Assembly (NCBI GenBank): GCA_903904605.1
Contig: CAIVDC010000008.1
Location: 1-64,000 of the forward strand
DNA length: 64,000 nt
DNA from: an uncultured Sterolibacterium sp.
GTDB taxonomy: Bacteria; Pseudomonadota; Gammaproteobacteria; Burkholderiales; Rhodocyclaceae
Direction of reading: 5' to 3'
Shown: positions 27,751 through 38,226 of the stretch, one piece after another
How the letters are laid out: each line of letters begins with the position of its first letter
How positions within the stretch are numbered: position 1 is the first letter of the stretch
Program-made: the position numbers and the translations under genes
Notes under the pieces: model-generated
Told to the model about the DNA's origin: nothing
Seen by the model: the letters and a program-made list of their open reading frames with translations, nothing else
Database searches by the model: none

Positions 27751-29316
27751 ATGCCGAATGTTAAATCGACGGAAGATGGCTTAAATCGATGGCCGACGCT
27801 ATCATGCGCGGGCGAGTATCGACTGCCCGCGCCCGACTCTCTTTCTTCATCGCAACGCCCCATGCGACAACGCAACCCCAGCTTGCCGGACCATGATCCG
27901 GAAATCCGCGATTCCGAAGTTTTCGTCGGCTTATTGGCCTTGTTGGTCTGGGCGCCGTTGCCTCTGGGCAGCAATCGGATCTGGGCGATCGGCATCCTGG
28001 TCCTCTGGGCCCTGTTGTTGTTGGCCGGGACCGCCTTCGCCTGGCGACACCAGGCCGATGCCGCGTTTGCGCGCCTGCGGCGCTTCCGCTGGCCGCTCCT
28101 CCTGCTCGCCGCATTCACGCTCCTGATCTGGCTGCAGACGCTGCCGCTGCCGGCATCCTGGCTGGCCGTCCTGTCTCCGGAAACACTGCGCGTCGAGCAG
28201 GGAGTATCGGTGCCGCGCTTGAGTCTCGACGTTTTTCGGACGCGGATTTACGCGTCGCTGTCATTCGTCTATTTCAGTTGCTTCCTGGTCGCCGTGCTGA
28301 CGGTGAAGAATGGCCAGCGCCTCGACCGCATGGCGCAAGTCCTGGTGACGAGCGGTGTGCTGCAGGCGCTGCTGGGCGTGTTCCTGTTTTCTTCCGGCGC
28401 CAGCTACCGCCTGTTTTATTCCGAGGTAGCGCATGCCAATGTGGTCGGCAGCTACATCAACCGCAATCACTTTGCCGGCTACATGGAACTGTGTCTCTCG
28501 ATCGGCATCGGGCTGATGCTGGCGCGACTGGGCACGGAGCGGACGCAGAGCGGCAATTGGCGCCACCAGCTGTCGCGGGTACTGGCCTTCGTGATCAGCC
28601 CGAAGATGCGCCTGCGGCTGATGCTGGTGATCATGGTCATCGCCCTGGTCCTGACCCGATCGCGCATGGGCAATTCGGCATTCTTTGCCGCGATGCTGGT
28701 GGTGGGACTGGTGACCATCGTCCTGGCGCGCCGGGCAGCGCCGGCCACGGTGGGCCTGATCCTGAGCCTGGTGATCATCGACGTTTTCGTCGTCGGCACC
28801 TGGGTCGGCCTGGAAAAGGTGGTTCAACGCGTGCAGGACACGAACATGACGATCTCGCAGGGCGGGGACGAGGAGTCTGTCGAGGCGCGGAGAGATGCCG
28901 CAAACCATGCGCTGCCCCTGATCCGCGATTTTCCCGTGTTCGGTACCGGCGGCGGCAGTTTTTACACCAGCTATATTCGTTACCGGACGCCGCGTCCCGG
29001 CTTTTTTGAGCACGCCCACAACGACTACGTCGAGATCGCCGCCGATTCCGGCGTGCCGGGGCTGGCGATATTGCTCGCGCTGGCGGCGTCGACCGCCTGG
29101 CAGGCGCTACGGATCCTGCGACTGCGGCATTCCAGCCTGCCTCGGGGCATTGCCTTCGGCGTCCTGATGGCCATCGTCGCGCTGGCGATTCACAGCACGG
29201 TCGACTTCAATCTGCAGATTCCGGCCAATGCCCTGACCCTGGTGCTGATCCTGGCCATGGGCTGGATCGCCGCCGACCTGCCGAGTTCAAGCCGGCCTCG
29301 CCGGGGCGCCGAGTAA
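27751..29316 (+). CDS. O-antigen ligase / Wzy_C-type membrane protein
   Basis: A 521-residue (484 if it starts at ATG 27862) inner-membrane protein with about 11 hydrophobic segments. [18 protein letters not shown] and, in the large periplasmic loop, [17 protein letters not shown] are the Wzy_C hallmarks. WaaL members transfer undecaprenyl-linked O-antigen to lipid A-core; Wzy polymerases share the fold. With an ABC exporter here, the ligase role is likelier. Starts are weakly supported: no clear Shine-Dalgarno before either ATG. The last 30 bases overlap the 3' end of ugd on the other strand. Confidence 0.87.
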   Translation: MPNVKSTEDGLNRWPTLSCAGEYRLPAPDSLSSSQRPMRQRNPSLPDHDPEIRDSEVFVGLLALLVWAPLPLGSNRIWAIGILVLWALLLLAGTAFAWRHQADAAFARLRRFRWPLLLLAAFTLLIWLQTLPLPASWLAVLSPETLRVEQGVSVPRLSLDVFRTRIYASLSFVYFSCFLVAVLTVKNGQRLDRMAQVLVTSGVLQALLGVFLFSSGASYRLFYSEVAHANVVGSYINRNHFAGYMELCLSIGIGLMLARLGTERTQSGNWRHQLSRVLAFVISPKMRLRLMLVIMVIALVLTRSRMGNSAFFAAMLVVGLVTIVLARRAAPATVGLILSLVIIDVFVVGTWVGLEKVVQRVQDTNMTISQGGDEESVEARRDAANHALPLIRDFPVFGTGGGSFYTSYIRYRTPRPGFFEHAHNDYVEIAADSGVPGLAILLALAASTAWQALRILRLRHSSLPRGIAFGVLMAIVALAIHSTVDFNLQIPANALTLVLILAMGWIAADLPSSSRPRRGAE

Positions 29317-30645
29317 TTCCCCTTCCCGCCCTATGCCGTGATACTCGAGGCCGTGCGCCGCGACGCTGGCGGGCTCGTACAGATTGCGGCCGTCGAAGAT
29401 CACCGGTTGCTTCAGGCGTGTCTTGATGAGGGAAAAATCCGGACTCTTGAAGACTTTCCATTCCGTCACGATCACCAGCGCATCGGCGCCCTGCAGCGCA
29501 TCGTTCGGGGTTTCGGCGAAGCTAAGATCGGGACGCTCGCCGCAGATTTCCCGGGTTTCCGGCATCGCCACCGGGTCGAAGGCGGTGACCGTCGCGCCGC
29601 CGTCCCAGAGGCCCGCCAGCACCACCAGGCTGGTGGCTTCGCGCATGTCGTTGGTGCCGGGCTTGAACGCCAGGCCCCACAAGGCGAAGTGCTTGCCCCT
29701 GAGGTCCCGGCCGAATCGCTGGGTGATCTTTTGCAGCAGAACCGACTTCTGCGCTTCGTTGACGCTTTCCACCGCCTCCAGCACTTTCAGCGGCAAGCCG
29801 AATTCCTCGCCGGAGCGCTGCAGCGCGCGGATGTCCTTGGGAAAGCAGGAACCGCCGTAGCCGCAGCCGGCATAGAGGAAATGATAGCCGATCCGCTGGT
29901 CGGAACCGATGCCCCTGCGCACATGCTCGATGTCGGCACCGACGCGTTCGGCGAGATTGGCCAACTCGTTCATGAACGAGATGCGCGTCGCGAGCATCGC
30001 ATTGGCTGCGTACTTGGTCAGCTCGGCGGACTTGATGTCCATCACCATCAGCCGGTCGTGGTTGCGCTGCAAAGGTGCGTACATTTCGCGCATGATCTTG
30101 ACCGACTGCTCGTCGTCGGCGCCGATGACGATGCGGTCGGGACGGTTGAAATCGTCGATCGCCGCGCCTTCCTTGAGGAATTCCGGATTGGAGACCACGG
30201 CGAAGGAACTGCCGTGCAGGCCGCGCCGGTCGAGTGCCTCGCGGACGACATGCTTCACCTTGTCCGCCGTGCCGACCGGAACGGTGGATTTGTCCACGAT
30301 GACCTTGTGTTCGCTCATATGCTCGGCGATGTTGCGCGCGGCGGCGAGCACGTATTGAAGGTCGGCAGAGCCGTCCTCTCCCGAGGGCGTTCCGACCGCG
30401 ATCATCTGCACCAGGCCGTGCGCCACGCTGGCGGCGACATCGGTAGTGAAGCGCAGGCGCCCGGCCGCGACATTGCGCCTGATGACTTCATCCAGGCCCG
30501 GTTCGTAGATGGGCACTCCGCCGCCGTTGAGCAATTCGATCTTCTTCGGATCGACGTCCAGACACAGGACATCGTTGCCCAGGTCGGCCAGACAGGCACC
30601 GGACACCAAACCGACATAGCCAGACCCGATGACAGTGATTTTCAT
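29287..30645 (-). CDS. ugd: UDP-glucose 6-dehydrogenase
   Basis: A 452-residue enzyme oxidising UDP-glucose to UDP-glucuronate with 2 [22 protein letters not shown] is the NAD loop, TVPVGTAD and NPEFLKEG the conserved substrate motifs, and [12 protein letters not shown] near residue 256-267 carries the catalytic Cys. Normal length. Feeds UDP-xylose synthase and possibly uronic acid residues. Preceded by a short gap (30646-30730) with no gene. Confidence 0.95.
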   Translation of the reverse strand: MKITVIGSGYVGLVSGACLADLGNDVLCLDVDPKKIELLNGGGVPIYEPGLDEVIRRNVAAGRLRFTTDVAASVAHGLVQMIAVGTPSGEDGSADLQYVLAAARNIAEHMSEHKVIVDKSTVPVGTADKVKHVVREALDRRGLHGSSFAVVSNPEFLKEGAAIDDFNRPDRIVIGADDEQSVKIMREMYAPLQRNHDRLMVMDIKSAELTKYAANAMLATRISFMNELANLAERVGADIEHVRRGIGSDQRIGYHFLYAGCGYGGSCFPKDIRALQRSGEEFGLPLKVLEAVESVNEAQKSVLLQKITQRFGRDLRGKHFALWGLAFKPGTNDMREATSLVVLAGLWDGGATVTAFDPVAMPETREICGERPDLSFAETPNDALQGADALVIVTEWKVFKSPDFSLIKTRLKQPVIFDGRNLYEPASVAAHGLEYHGIGREGELLGAPARPA

Positions 30646-30730
30646 CCATTGCTCCGCAGTAGTGCACCATCGAAAATGCCGGCATCATGCCCGAACGGCA
30701 GCGAAAACCGCCGCCGCATTGCAGCCGCGG

Positions 30731-30937
30731 CTATTCCAGGGTGAATCCGATCTTCAGGGATACCTGCCAGTGCGCCACCTTGCCATCGACCACATGGCCC
30801 CGGGTCTCCGTGACGGTGAACCAGTTGATGTGCCGTACCGTCTCGTGCGCCTTGGCGATGGCGGTGCTCACCGCCTCCTCGATGCTGACGCTGGAGGAAC
30901 CGGTCAGTTCCAGCAGTTTGTAGACTTTGTCGTTCAT
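30731..30937 (-). CDS. Dodecin (small flavin-binding protein)
   Basis: A 68-residue protein. [14 protein letters not shown] near residue 10, then [14 protein letters not shown] and WQVSLKIGF near the end are the hallmarks of dodecin, a hollow dodecamer that stores FMN/riboflavin. The Trp that stacks on flavin is present (NWF). Monocistronic between ugd and a small regulator gene, with no functional link to the glycan genes. Confidence 0.9.
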   Translation of the reverse strand: MNDKVYKLLELTGSSSVSIEEAVSTAIAKAHETVRHINWFTVTETRGHVVDGKVAHWQVSLKIGFTLE

Positions 30938-31029
30938 CGCCTTGCTCCCGGGAGTTGAGCGGCTTGGCTCACGGGAGCTTAGCCGCTTGAGGTTTCAGCT
31001 ACAAACACGAGGCCACGGGCATCCGCCCG

Positions 31030-31281
31030 CTACGCCGCCGTTCCAGGCTTTCGTCCCGGGGTCGCGGGGGGTATCGATCCGGCGATCCGGCAGAGCATCC
31101 CTTCAACCGGGTTGCCGTCGTTGAATCGAGTCACGCTGCACCTGGATATTTCTCCGCGTGCCGACAGATCCGACAGCGAGAGGCGCACCTTCGGCAAGGG
31201 GATGCCCGTCGCATCGGCGATCTCAAGGTCGAGTCGCTGGCCGTGCGTCTTCAGGTATTGGAGGATCGGGGCGGCGTGCAT
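31030..31281 (-). CDS. Small winged-helix protein (ArsR-like, function unknown)
   Basis: An 83-residue protein with an HTH-like order: ILQYLKTHGQRLDLEIADATG (split helices 1-2), then PLPKVRLSLSDLSARGEI (recognition helix and wing). It ends with a basic Pro-rich tail (PPATPGRKPG). Similar small proteins occur in betaproteobacteria with no assigned role. DNA binding is inferred from the fold only. Confidence 0.6.
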   Translation of the reverse strand: MHAAPILQYLKTHGQRLDLEIADATGIPLPKVRLSLSDLSARGEISRCSVTRFNDGNPVEGMLCRIAGSIPPATPGRKPGTAA

Positions 31282-31400
31282 GGCGAATTCCTTGACGAAG
31301 ATGGCGATAGAAAAAAGGTCCCTTGCCGCGACGGACAGACATTTTCCGGACTGTGGGTGGCGTATGGCCGAAGCTTGCCTGCACCGTTCCGGAAATAACT

Positions 31401-31432
31401 CAAGGGCTTACAAGTTATCACCGGTAAGCCCT
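31401..31432 (-). terminator. Hairpin downstream of tRNA-fMet
   Basis: Perfect 10-bp stem AAGGGCTTAC / GTAAGCCCTT with a 12-base loop, eight bases past the tRNA 3' end on the minus strand. The trailing T-run is weak, so it may be a processing signal as well as a terminator. Confidence 0.6.
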
Positions 31433-31440
31433 TGTTGCGT

Positions 31441-31517
31441 TGGTTGCGGGGACAGGATTTGAACCTGTGACCTTCGGGTTATGAGCCCGACGAGCTGCCA
31501 GACTGCTCCACCCCGCG
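31441..31517 (-). tRNA. Initiator tRNA-Met (CAU)
   Basis: A 77-base cloverleaf read on the minus strand beginning CGCGGGGTGGAGCAG and ending with encoded CCA at 31441-31443. The anticodon CAT is at 31483-31481 within CTCATAA. The three G:C pairs of the anticodon stem (GGG/CCC) and the unpaired C1-A72 at the acceptor end identify it as formylatable initiator rather than elongator tRNA. Confidence 0.97.
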
Positions 31518-31684
31518 GGGCGAATTATAGGGACAGTGCCGCACTGCGTCAATGCAATTCTGCTTTCGCGTCATTCAGCTTTGCCCGAAACCCAGGCTTC
31601 GTGGCGCGGCGGCCGAGCCATCGGAGGCTTCTCCGCCAGGCTCCCCAGGGCATCCAGCGCCGGGGCTCATGTATCATATTAGCC

Positions 31685-32629
31685 ATGAACAGCCGATTCA
31701 TCAGTCGATGGGTGGAGAGCTTCCTGGCCGAACGGCCGGTGCGCGCCAACTCGTTGATCATCACCGTCTATGGCGACTCGATCGCCGCGCACGGCGGCAC
31801 GGTCTGGCTGGGCAGCTTCATCCGGCTGGTCGAACCCCTGGGTCTCAACGATCGCATGGTCCGCACCAGCGTGTTCCGGCTTGCCAAGGAAAAATGGCTG
31901 AGTTCGCAGCAGATCGGGCGCAAAAGCTACTACAGCCTGACGGCGATCGGACGGCGCCGTTTCGAACATGCCTACCGCCGCATCTACGACGATCCGAGGA
32001 TCGAGTGGGACGGCGACTGGCAGCTCGTGCTCACCGGCGGCAATATTCCGCCGGCCCAGAAGGATGCCCTGCGCAAGGAACTGCTCTGGGAAGGCTTCGG
32101 CATCATCGCCCCCGGCGTGCTGGCACACCCGTCCGCCAACAGCGATTCCCTGATGGAAATCCTGGAGGACAGCGGCGCACAGGACAAGGTGGTGGTGATG
32201 CAGGCGCGCACCTTGGGCGCCCTCTCCAGCCGGCCGCTACAGGACCTGGTCCATGACTGCTGGGGCCTGGAAGCGATCGCCGAGGACTACCGGCGCTTCG
32301 TCGAACGTTTCCGGCCGGTGCTGCGCGCAATCAAGGCCACCCGCACCCGGGCCCCGGAACAGTGCTTCGTCGTGCGCACGCTGCTGATGCACGAATTCCG
32401 CCGGGTTCAATTGCGCGACCCGCAACTGCCGCAGCAACTGCTCGCGGCAGACTGGCCGGGCACCACGGCACGGCAGATTTGCCGCGATCTTTACGGGCTC
32501 ACCCAGTGCGCCGCGGAACAGCATCTGATGGACGTGCTGAAAACCGCCGACGGTCCGCTGCCGGAGCCGGCGCCCTATTTCTACAGCCGCTTCGGCGGCA
32601 TGCTCTCGAAGGACTGCGCTCAGTCCTGA
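31685..32629 (+). CDS. PaaX-family transcriptional regulator
   Basis: A 314-residue protein like PaaX, the repressor of phenylacetate degradation genes. The N-terminal winged helix (ANSLIITVYGDSIAAHGG, then RMVRTSVFRLAKEKWL near 60) is followed by the PaaX central and C-terminal domains (EWDGDWQLVLTG near 115; DLYGLTQCAAEQHL near 275). The frame is open from 31481, but that would include the tRNA, so ATG 31685 is chosen; Shine-Dalgarno is weak. No phenylacetate catabolic genes are nearby, so its regulon lies elsewhere. Confidence 0.85.
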   Translation: MNSRFISRWVESFLAERPVRANSLIITVYGDSIAAHGGTVWLGSFIRLVEPLGLNDRMVRTSVFRLAKEKWLSSQQIGRKSYYSLTAIGRRRFEHAYRRIYDDPRIEWDGDWQLVLTGGNIPPAQKDALRKELLWEGFGIIAPGVLAHPSANSDSLMEILEDSGAQDKVVVMQARTLGALSSRPLQDLVHDCWGLEAIAEDYRRFVERFRPVLRAIKATRTRAPEQCFVVRTLLMHEFRRVQLRDPQLPQQLLAADWPGTTARQICRDLYGLTQCAAEQHLMDVLKTADGPLPEPAPYFYSRFGGMLSKDCAQS

Positions 32630-32971
32630 GCCCGGCCACTCGCCTCATCGCGGTGGATAAGCCCGTTGTTCGGGAGCCCGCATCTGAAAACGTCCCGTTA
32701 CGCACCGCCTATCCCATGCGCTGCCCTGGCCGCGCGCCGTCAGGGCAGCGCAGCACTCTGTCTCCTTCGGCATGTGTCTTAAAGACTATGCAAAAAGTAC
32801 TCACAAAATCTGTGGACAAGTCTGTGCGTAGATGGCCTGAAACAAAACGGTAACAAGGAAATACCTGGGATGCTCAAAACGAGGCACCGGCATGAGGAGA
32901 CCGGCAGGGTAACCGAGCGATCAGGCAAATCCGGGAAACTGCGACTCGCTCGCTGTAAGCCGCTCGTTTAT
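32630..32971. other. Intergenic region without a supported gene
   Basis: About 340 bases between the PaaX-type gene and tRNA-Thr. I see no credible coding frame. It contains two loose DnaA-box-like nonamers (around 32652 and 32812) too weak to call an origin. Confidence 0.5.
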
Positions 32972-33047
32972 TGGTGCCGGCACCAAGAATCGAACTCGGG
33001 ACCTTCTGATTACAAATCAGCTGCTCTACCAACTGAGCTATGCCGGC
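32972..33047 (-). tRNA. tRNA-Thr (UGU)
   Basis: A 76-base cloverleaf on the minus strand, starting GCCGGCATAGCTCAGTTGG and ending with encoded CCA at 32972-32974. The anticodon loop is TTTGTAA with anticodon TGT at 33014-33012. T-loop GTTCGATTC and acceptor stem GCCGGCA/TGCCGGC are intact. Confidence 0.96.
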
Positions 33048-33116
33048 CAAGAAGCGGGAAGGCGCAGATTATAGCCGCAGGGCCATGCTTTCCGCTACAC
33101 TCGGAACGCTATTGCA

Positions 33117-34679
33117 ATGCCTTTCCGAGAGATGGCCCCCGCCCAAAAAGCAAAAGACTCGCCGCTCCGCCTGCTCCAGGTCGACGATAGCGAAGCCGAC
33201 GCCGACGCCCTGCTGGCCCACTTTCGCGCCGCCGGCCACGAGCCGCAGTCGGCGCGCGTCGGCAGCGCCGGGACGTTGCGCGCCGCACTATCGTCCCAGG
33301 CCTGGGACGCGATCCTCTGCAAACATCGCGTGCCCGGCCTGTCGGCCCTGGCGGCATTGAAAGTGATGCAGGAGATGGCGTTCGACCTGCCCTTCATCAT
33401 CATCGCCAACCACATCGACGACAAGTCCGCGGCCCGGGCGATGCGCGCCGGCGCCCACGACTGCTTCGCCCGCGACGGCCTGGAGCGCCTGGTGCCCGCC
33501 GTCGAGCGCGAGGTCCGGGACGCCCGCCACCGGGCCGACCACCGCGCCGCACTGGAGATGCTGAAGGAGAGCGAAGCGCGCTTCCGCGCCCTGGCGTCCA
33601 ATCTGCCCGGCATGGTCTTCCAGTTGCAGCGCGAACCGGACGGCGCCCTGCGCTTCCTTTACGTGAGCGAAGGCTGCCACAAACTGTTCGGCCTGAAGCA
33701 GCACGAACTCCTGGCGGGTCCCCGGCGCTTCCTGGAAGCCATAGACCCCGACGACCGCGCCGCGCTGGAACGCGCCATCGAGGAATCCGCCGCCTGCTTT
33801 TCAACGCTCAACTGGGAAGGCAGGATGCGCAACAAGGCTCAGGCGAAATGGATCAACCTGCGCTCGACGCCGCACCGCATGGAAGCCGGCGGCATGGAGT
33901 GGCAGGGCATCGCCACCGACATCACGCGGAGCAAGGAGATCGAGGCGGCGCTGCGCCGCTCGCGGGAGCAGCTCTCCGAACTTTCCTTCCATCTCGAGAG
34001 CGCCAAGGAGGAGGAGCGCGAGCGCATCGCCCGCGACATCCACGACGAACTGGGCAGCACCCTGGTCGCCCTCAAAATCGAGACGGCGCTCCTTTCGGGC
34101 AAGCTGCCGGCATCTGCCTCCCCTGCGCCGGCCGGACTGCGCGACAAGGCGCAGGCGATCGAGGCGCTGATCGACCGCGCCATGAGCACAGCCAGCAGGG
34201 TGGCGCGCGAACTGCGCCCGGGCATCCTCAAGGAATTCGGCCTGCCGGCGGCGCTCGAATGCCAGGCCGAAGACTTCAGCCAGCGCACCGGCATCGTCTG
34301 CCGGGTGCATTGCGACGACGACGGCATCGAACCCGACGAAAAAACCTCGCTGGTGCTGTTCCGCGTGCTCCAGGAAGCGCTCACCAATGTCGCCAAGCAC
34401 GCCCATGCCTCGCTGGTGGTCGTGAGGCTGCGCCGCGAAAAGGGTAGAATCACCCTGGAGATCCGGGACAACGGCCGCGGTATTTCCGACGCGGACCTCA
34501 ACAAACCGAAATCCTTCGGCCTGCGCGGCATCCGGGAGCGGGTGAGCAGCCTGAACGGAGAGTTCACCATCGCCCCGGGCGAGCAGGGCGGCAGCCACCT
34601 GGCCCTGCGCGTTCCCGATGTGCACCCGACCGAGACCGCGCCGCCCGCCGAAGAAGAGCCGCAACGAAGACTGTTTTAG
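33117..34679 (+). CDS. Sensor histidine kinase with degenerate receiver, PAS and NarX-type kinase domains
   Basis: A 520-residue soluble kinase. Residues 17-135 fold as a receiver (QVDDSEAD intact) but the phospho-acceptor Asp position is Lys69 (LCKHRVPG), the Thr/Ser is Ala97 and the conserved Lys is Arg119. A PAS domain follows (about 152-275). The HisKA_3 region has RERIARDIHDELG with His309. The ATPase domain has QEALTNVAKHAH (420-430) and DNGRGIS (451-457). No membrane segments. Partner is the LuxR-type regulator 9 bases downstream. ATG 33132 is an alternative start. Confidence 0.9.
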   Translation: MPFREMAPAQKAKDSPLRLLQVDDSEADADALLAHFRAAGHEPQSARVGSAGTLRAALSSQAWDAILCKHRVPGLSALAALKVMQEMAFDLPFIIIANHIDDKSAARAMRAGAHDCFARDGLERLVPAVEREVRDARHRADHRAALEMLKESEARFRALASNLPGMVFQLQREPDGALRFLYVSEGCHKLFGLKQHELLAGPRRFLEAIDPDDRAALERAIEESAACFSTLNWEGRMRNKAQAKWINLRSTPHRMEAGGMEWQGIATDITRSKEIEAALRRSREQLSELSFHLESAKEEERERIARDIHDELGSTLVALKIETALLSGKLPASASPAPAGLRDKAQAIEALIDRAMSTASRVARELRPGILKEFGLPAALECQAEDFSQRTGIVCRVHCDDDGIEPDEKTSLVLFRVLQEALTNVAKHAHASLVVVRLRREKGRITLEIRDNGRGISDADLNKPKSFGLRGIRERVSSLNGEFTIAPGEQGGSHLALRVPDVHPTETAPPAEEEPQRRLF

Positions 34680-34688
34680 TACCCGCCG

Positions 34689-35330
34689 ATGAATGAGAAG
34701 ATCCATGTACTGATCGCCGACGACCACGCCATCGTGCGCCAGGGCCTGCGCCAGATCCTGTCCGAAACCGAGGACCTGATCGTCGCCGGCGAGGCCGACG
34801 ACGGCGTCGAGGCCATGCATCTGGCCAGAAGCCAGGAATGGGACGTGGTGCTGCTCGATGTCTCGATGCCCAACAGGAACGGCATCGACACCCTGAAGAT
34901 GCTGAAGAAGGAGTTCCCGCGCCTGCCGGTGCTGATCCTCAGCATGCACCCGGAGGAGCAGTATGCGGTGCGCGCCCTGAAGGCCGGCGCCTCGGGCTAT
35001 CTGACAAAGCAGAGCGCGCCCGAACTCCTGGTCACCGCGATCCGCCAGGTGGCCAGCGGCCACAAGTATGTCAGCCCCTCCCTGGCGATGAAGCTGGCCG
35101 ATCTCATCAGCGAGGACAGCGACCGCCCGCCGCATGAAACGCTCTCCGACCGCGAATACCAGATCCTCTGCCTGATCGCCGCCGGCCGGACGCTGACCCA
35201 GATCGCCGAGGAACTCAATATCAGCGTCAAGACCGTCAGCGAATACCGCAAGCGCCTGCTCGACAAGATGCGCCTGGAAACCAATGCCGAATTGATCCAC
35301 TACGGACTCAAGCTGGGTCTTGTGGAATAA
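34689..35330 (+). CDS. NarL/LuxR-family response regulator
   Basis: A 213-residue regulator. Receiver with DDH (11-13), phospho-acceptor Asp57 in VVLLDVSMPN, Ser85 and Lys107. The C-terminal LuxR domain has TLSDREYQILCLIAAGRT and the recognition helix NISVKTVSEYRKRLLDKM. Partner of the kinase just upstream. Targets are unknown; the surrounding surface-sugar genes are candidates only by position. Confidence 0.92.
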   Translation: MNEKIHVLIADDHAIVRQGLRQILSETEDLIVAGEADDGVEAMHLARSQEWDVVLLDVSMPNRNGIDTLKMLKKEFPRLPVLILSMHPEEQYAVRALKAGASGYLTKQSAPELLVTAIRQVASGHKYVSPSLAMKLADLISEDSDRPPHETLSDREYQILCLIAAGRTLTQIAEELNISVKTVSEYRKRLLDKMRLETNAELIHYGLKLGLVE

Positions 35331-35366
35331 TGTTGCCCTCGCATCCAAGGCGCCGTCCCTGATTCC

Positions 35367-37145
35367 ATGGCAGAATTCAACCAGCCCGCCGAAATAGCCC
35401 GCGAAGTGCTGAAGCGCCTCGCGATGAAGCGTACCCAGCCGACGCCGGAGAATTACATCTCGCTCTATCACGAGATTGCCGGCACGAGCGCGGCCGAGAT
35501 CTTTCCCGAAAAGGCCCTGAAAAGCCTGGCCGTCGCCCTGCCGCGAAACACGGCGGAACAGTTGCGCTTCGCCCGGCAGTTCGACAACGCGGTCGGCGAA
35601 AAAAGCTGGGAGGTCCTGAAAACCTCACTGCTCGGCATTGCCACCGCCGCGGGCGCCGAGCCGCCGCAATGGGCCACGCTGATCCGCGACCTGGTGCTGC
35701 AACTGGAAAGAAGCCGGGCAGGCCTCACGCCGGCAAAAAAGCGCGAGGTTCTGGAGCATGTGCTCAAGTCTTCGTCCGCCCCCGATCTGCTCTTCTCACG
35801 CCTGCAATCGCTGATACGCTCCTGGTCGCAAGGACAGGCCGGCGAGCCGGATCAAAGCCTGGTCGAAGGCGAAACGCCCGCCCTGCCCACCGAAGACGGC
35901 AAGAAGCCTGCCCCGCTCGCGGCCGCAGCGCTGGCGAGCGCCCCGTCGGTCAATGGCGAGTTGCGCGAACTGCTCGCGCAACTCATGGAAAACAGCGTCA
36001 CCCAATTGCTTGCCGACAACCCCGGCATGGTCGAGGAGACGACCAAGCTGGCCGCCGAAGTGCGCAGCGCGAACAGCAAGGAAGACATCGACAAGCTGGC
36101 GGTACTGATGAAGAAATTCAGCTACCGGCTGAACTTCGTCGCCGAGGACCAGGCCGAGCTGAAGACCGGCATGCTGAACCTGTTCCATCTGCTCATCGAC
36201 AACATCAGCGAGCTGGTGATCGACGACAAGTATCTGCACGGCCAAATCGCCGTCCTGCTGGAACTCTCCAGGCAGCCGCTCGACCTGCGCCGGATGGACG
36301 ATGTCGAACGGCGCCTGAAGGAAGTGATCTTCAAGCAGGGGGCGTTGAAGAAACATCTCAACGACGCCCAGGACCGGTTGAAGGCCATGCTGGTCACCTT
36401 CGTCGATCGGCTCGGCGATTTTTCGGAATCGACCAGCAGCTACCACGACACGATAGAGCGCTGCGTCGAGAAGATCAGCCAGGCCAGCGACGTTTCCCAA
36501 TTGTCCGACGTCCTCGCCGAGGTGATGCGCGAAACGCGCACGATCCAGCTGAGCGCACAGCGCTCGCGCGACGAGCTGCGCGAGATGAAGGCCCGCGTCG
36601 ACGAGACGGAGAAGGAAGTCGATCGCTTGCAGCGCGAACTGGCGGAAACCAGCGAGATGATCCGCATCGACCCGCTCACCGGCGCCTTGAACCGCAGGGG
36701 CATGGACGAAGTCCTGGAGCGCGAGGTGGCGCGCGCCACGCGCCACGAGGCGAAGCTATGCGTAGCGCTGCTCGACATAGACAACTTCAAGCGACTGAAC
36801 GACACCTACGGCCACCAGGTCGGCGACGAAACCCTGACCCACCTGGCCGGCGTCATCCGCGAATCCCTGAGGCCCCAGGACACGCTGGCGCGCTATGGCG
36901 GCGAGGAATTCCTGATCCTGCTGCCGGAAACCTCGCTGGACGCCGCGATCCAGACCCTCACGCGCCTGCAGCGGGAACTCACGCGAAAGTATTTCATGCA
37001 CGACAACCAGAAGATGCTGATCACCTTCAGCGCCGGCGCCGCCGAACTGGGCAGCCAGGAATCCGCGCAGGATACGGTCAAGCGCGCGGATGCGGCGATG
37101 TACCTGGCCAAGCGCGCCGGCAAGAACCGCGTGATGGCTGCATGA
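35367..37145 (+). CDS. Diguanylate cyclase (GGDEF)
   Basis: A 592-residue protein that would make cyclic di-GMP. The GGDEF domain fills the last 165 residues: [16 protein letters not shown], then [21 protein letters not shown], then the active-site motif GGEEF near residue 511. An inhibitory I-site RPQD lies five residues before it. The roughly 420-residue N-terminus is helical with a coiled-coil linker ([21 protein letters not shown]) and no membrane spans or known sensor domain. It starts 36 bases after the response regulator gene and 7 bases before rmlB, so it may link c-di-GMP to surface and motility state. Confidence 0.93.
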   Translation: MAEFNQPAEIAREVLKRLAMKRTQPTPENYISLYHEIAGTSAAEIFPEKALKSLAVALPRNTAEQLRFARQFDNAVGEKSWEVLKTSLLGIATAAGAEPPQWATLIRDLVLQLERSRAGLTPAKKREVLEHVLKSSSAPDLLFSRLQSLIRSWSQGQAGEPDQSLVEGETPALPTEDGKKPAPLAAAALASAPSVNGELRELLAQLMENSVTQLLADNPGMVEETTKLAAEVRSANSKEDIDKLAVLMKKFSYRLNFVAEDQAELKTGMLNLFHLLIDNISELVIDDKYLHGQIAVLLELSRQPLDLRRMDDVERRLKEVIFKQGALKKHLNDAQDRLKAMLVTFVDRLGDFSESTSSYHDTIERCVEKISQASDVSQLSDVLAEVMRETRTIQLSAQRSRDELREMKARVDETEKEVDRLQRELAETSEMIRIDPLTGALNRRGMDEVLEREVARATRHEAKLCVALLDIDNFKRLNDTYGHQVGDETLTHLAGVIRESLRPQDTLARYGGEEFLILLPETSLDAAIQTLTRLQRELTRKYFMHDNQKMLITFSAGAAELGSQESAQDTVKRADAAMYLAKRAGKNRVMAA

Positions 37146-37152
37146 GCGTGGC

Positions 37153-38226
37153 ATGAAGACGGTCTTCGTCACCGGCGGCGCCGGCTTCATCGGCTCGGCC
37201 CTGGTTCGTCTGCTGATCGCCGAAAGCGACTGGACCCTGGTCAATATCGACAAGCTCACCTATGCCGGCAATCTCGAATCGCTCGGGGCGGTGCAGGACG
37301 AACCCCGGCACGTCTTTTCCCGCTGCGACATCTGCGAACGCGAGGCGCTCGACCGGCTGTTCGCGGAACACAGGCCGGCGGGCGTGATCCATCTCGCCGC
37401 CGAATCGCATGTCGACCGTTCCATCCACGGCCCGGCCGAATTCATCCAGACCAACATCGTCGGCACCTACACCCTGCTCGAGGCGACGCGCGCCTACTGG
37501 CTGGGACTGCCTGATTCAGGGAAGGCGTCGTTCCGCTTCCATCACGTCTCGACCGACGAGGTCTATGGCAGCCTGAATGAAACCGGCCTGTTTCTTGAAA
37601 CCACGCCCTACAGCCCAAATTCGCCCTATTCCGCCTCGAAGGCCTCGTCCGACCATCTGGTGCGCGCCTGGATGCACACCTACGGCCTGCCGAGCGTGGT
37701 CACCAACTGCTCCAACAACTACGGGCCGTATCAGTTCCCGGAGAAGCTGATCCCCCTGATGATCACCAATGCCCTGGCCGGCAAACCCCTGCCGATCTAC
37801 GGCAAGGGCGACAACGTGCGCGACTGGCTCTATGTCGACGACCACGTGCGGGCATTGAAGCTGGTCTTCGAGCGCGGCGTGCCCGGCGAGACCTACAACA
37901 TCGGCGGCCACAACGAGAAGACCAACCTGGAAGTGGTCGATGCGCTCTGCACCCTGCTCGACCGCATGCGCCCGCGCGCCGGCGGCCGGGTCTACGCCGA
38001 ACTGAAGATCACCGTCGCCGACCGCCCGGGCCACGACCGGCGCTACGCCATCGATGCCGGCAAGATCGGCCGCGAACTGGGCTGGACGCCCCGGGAGAGC
38101 TTCGAGACCGGCCTGGCAAAGACCGTCGCCTGGTATCTCGCCCATCCGGAGTGGGTCGCGCACGTGGTCAGCGGCGAATACCGCCACTGGGTGGAAAAGA
38201 ATTATTCGCATAGGGCAGCACAATGA
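37153..38226 (+). CDS. rmlB: dTDP-glucose 4,6-dehydratase
   Basis: A 357-residue SDR, second step of dTDP-L-rhamnose synthesis. [17 protein letters not shown] binds NAD, STDEVYG and [10 protein letters not shown] (catalytic YxxxK) are present, and [18 protein letters not shown] and [16 protein letters not shown] are RmlB signatures. Overlaps rmlA by four bases. Confidence 0.96.
   Translation: MKTVFVTGGAGFIGSALVRLLIAESDWTLVNIDKLTYAGNLESLGAVQDEPRHVFSRCDICEREALDRLFAEHRPAGVIHLAAESHVDRSIHGPAEFIQTNIVGTYTLLEATRAYWLGLPDSGKASFRFHHVSTDEVYGSLNETGLFLETTPYSPNSPYSASKASSDHLVRAWMHTYGLPSVVTNCSNNYGPYQFPEKLIPLMITNALAGKPLPIYGKGDNVRDWLYVDDHVRALKLVFERGVPGETYNIGGHNEKTNLEVVDALCTLLDRMRPRAGGRVYAELKITVADRPGHDRRYAIDAGKIGRELGWTPRESFETGLAKTVAWYLAHPEWVAHVVSGEYRHWVEKNYSHRAAQ

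Noticed and set aside
31481-31684. N-terminal extension of the PaaX-type gene
   Set aside because: It would translate through the initiator tRNA; PaaX similarity starts at ATG 31685.
32640-32830. DnaA-box-like nonamers, possible origin
   Set aside because: Only two imperfect boxes, no AT-rich unwinding region, no dnaA/dnaN nearby.
33801-35471. 556-codon minus-strand frame
   Set aside because: Antisense to the kinase and regulator genes; high-GC codon bias opens the opposite frame. No family features.
35669-37156. 495-codon plus-strand frame
   Set aside because: Out-of-frame shadow of the diguanylate cyclase gene, Arg/Pro-rich.
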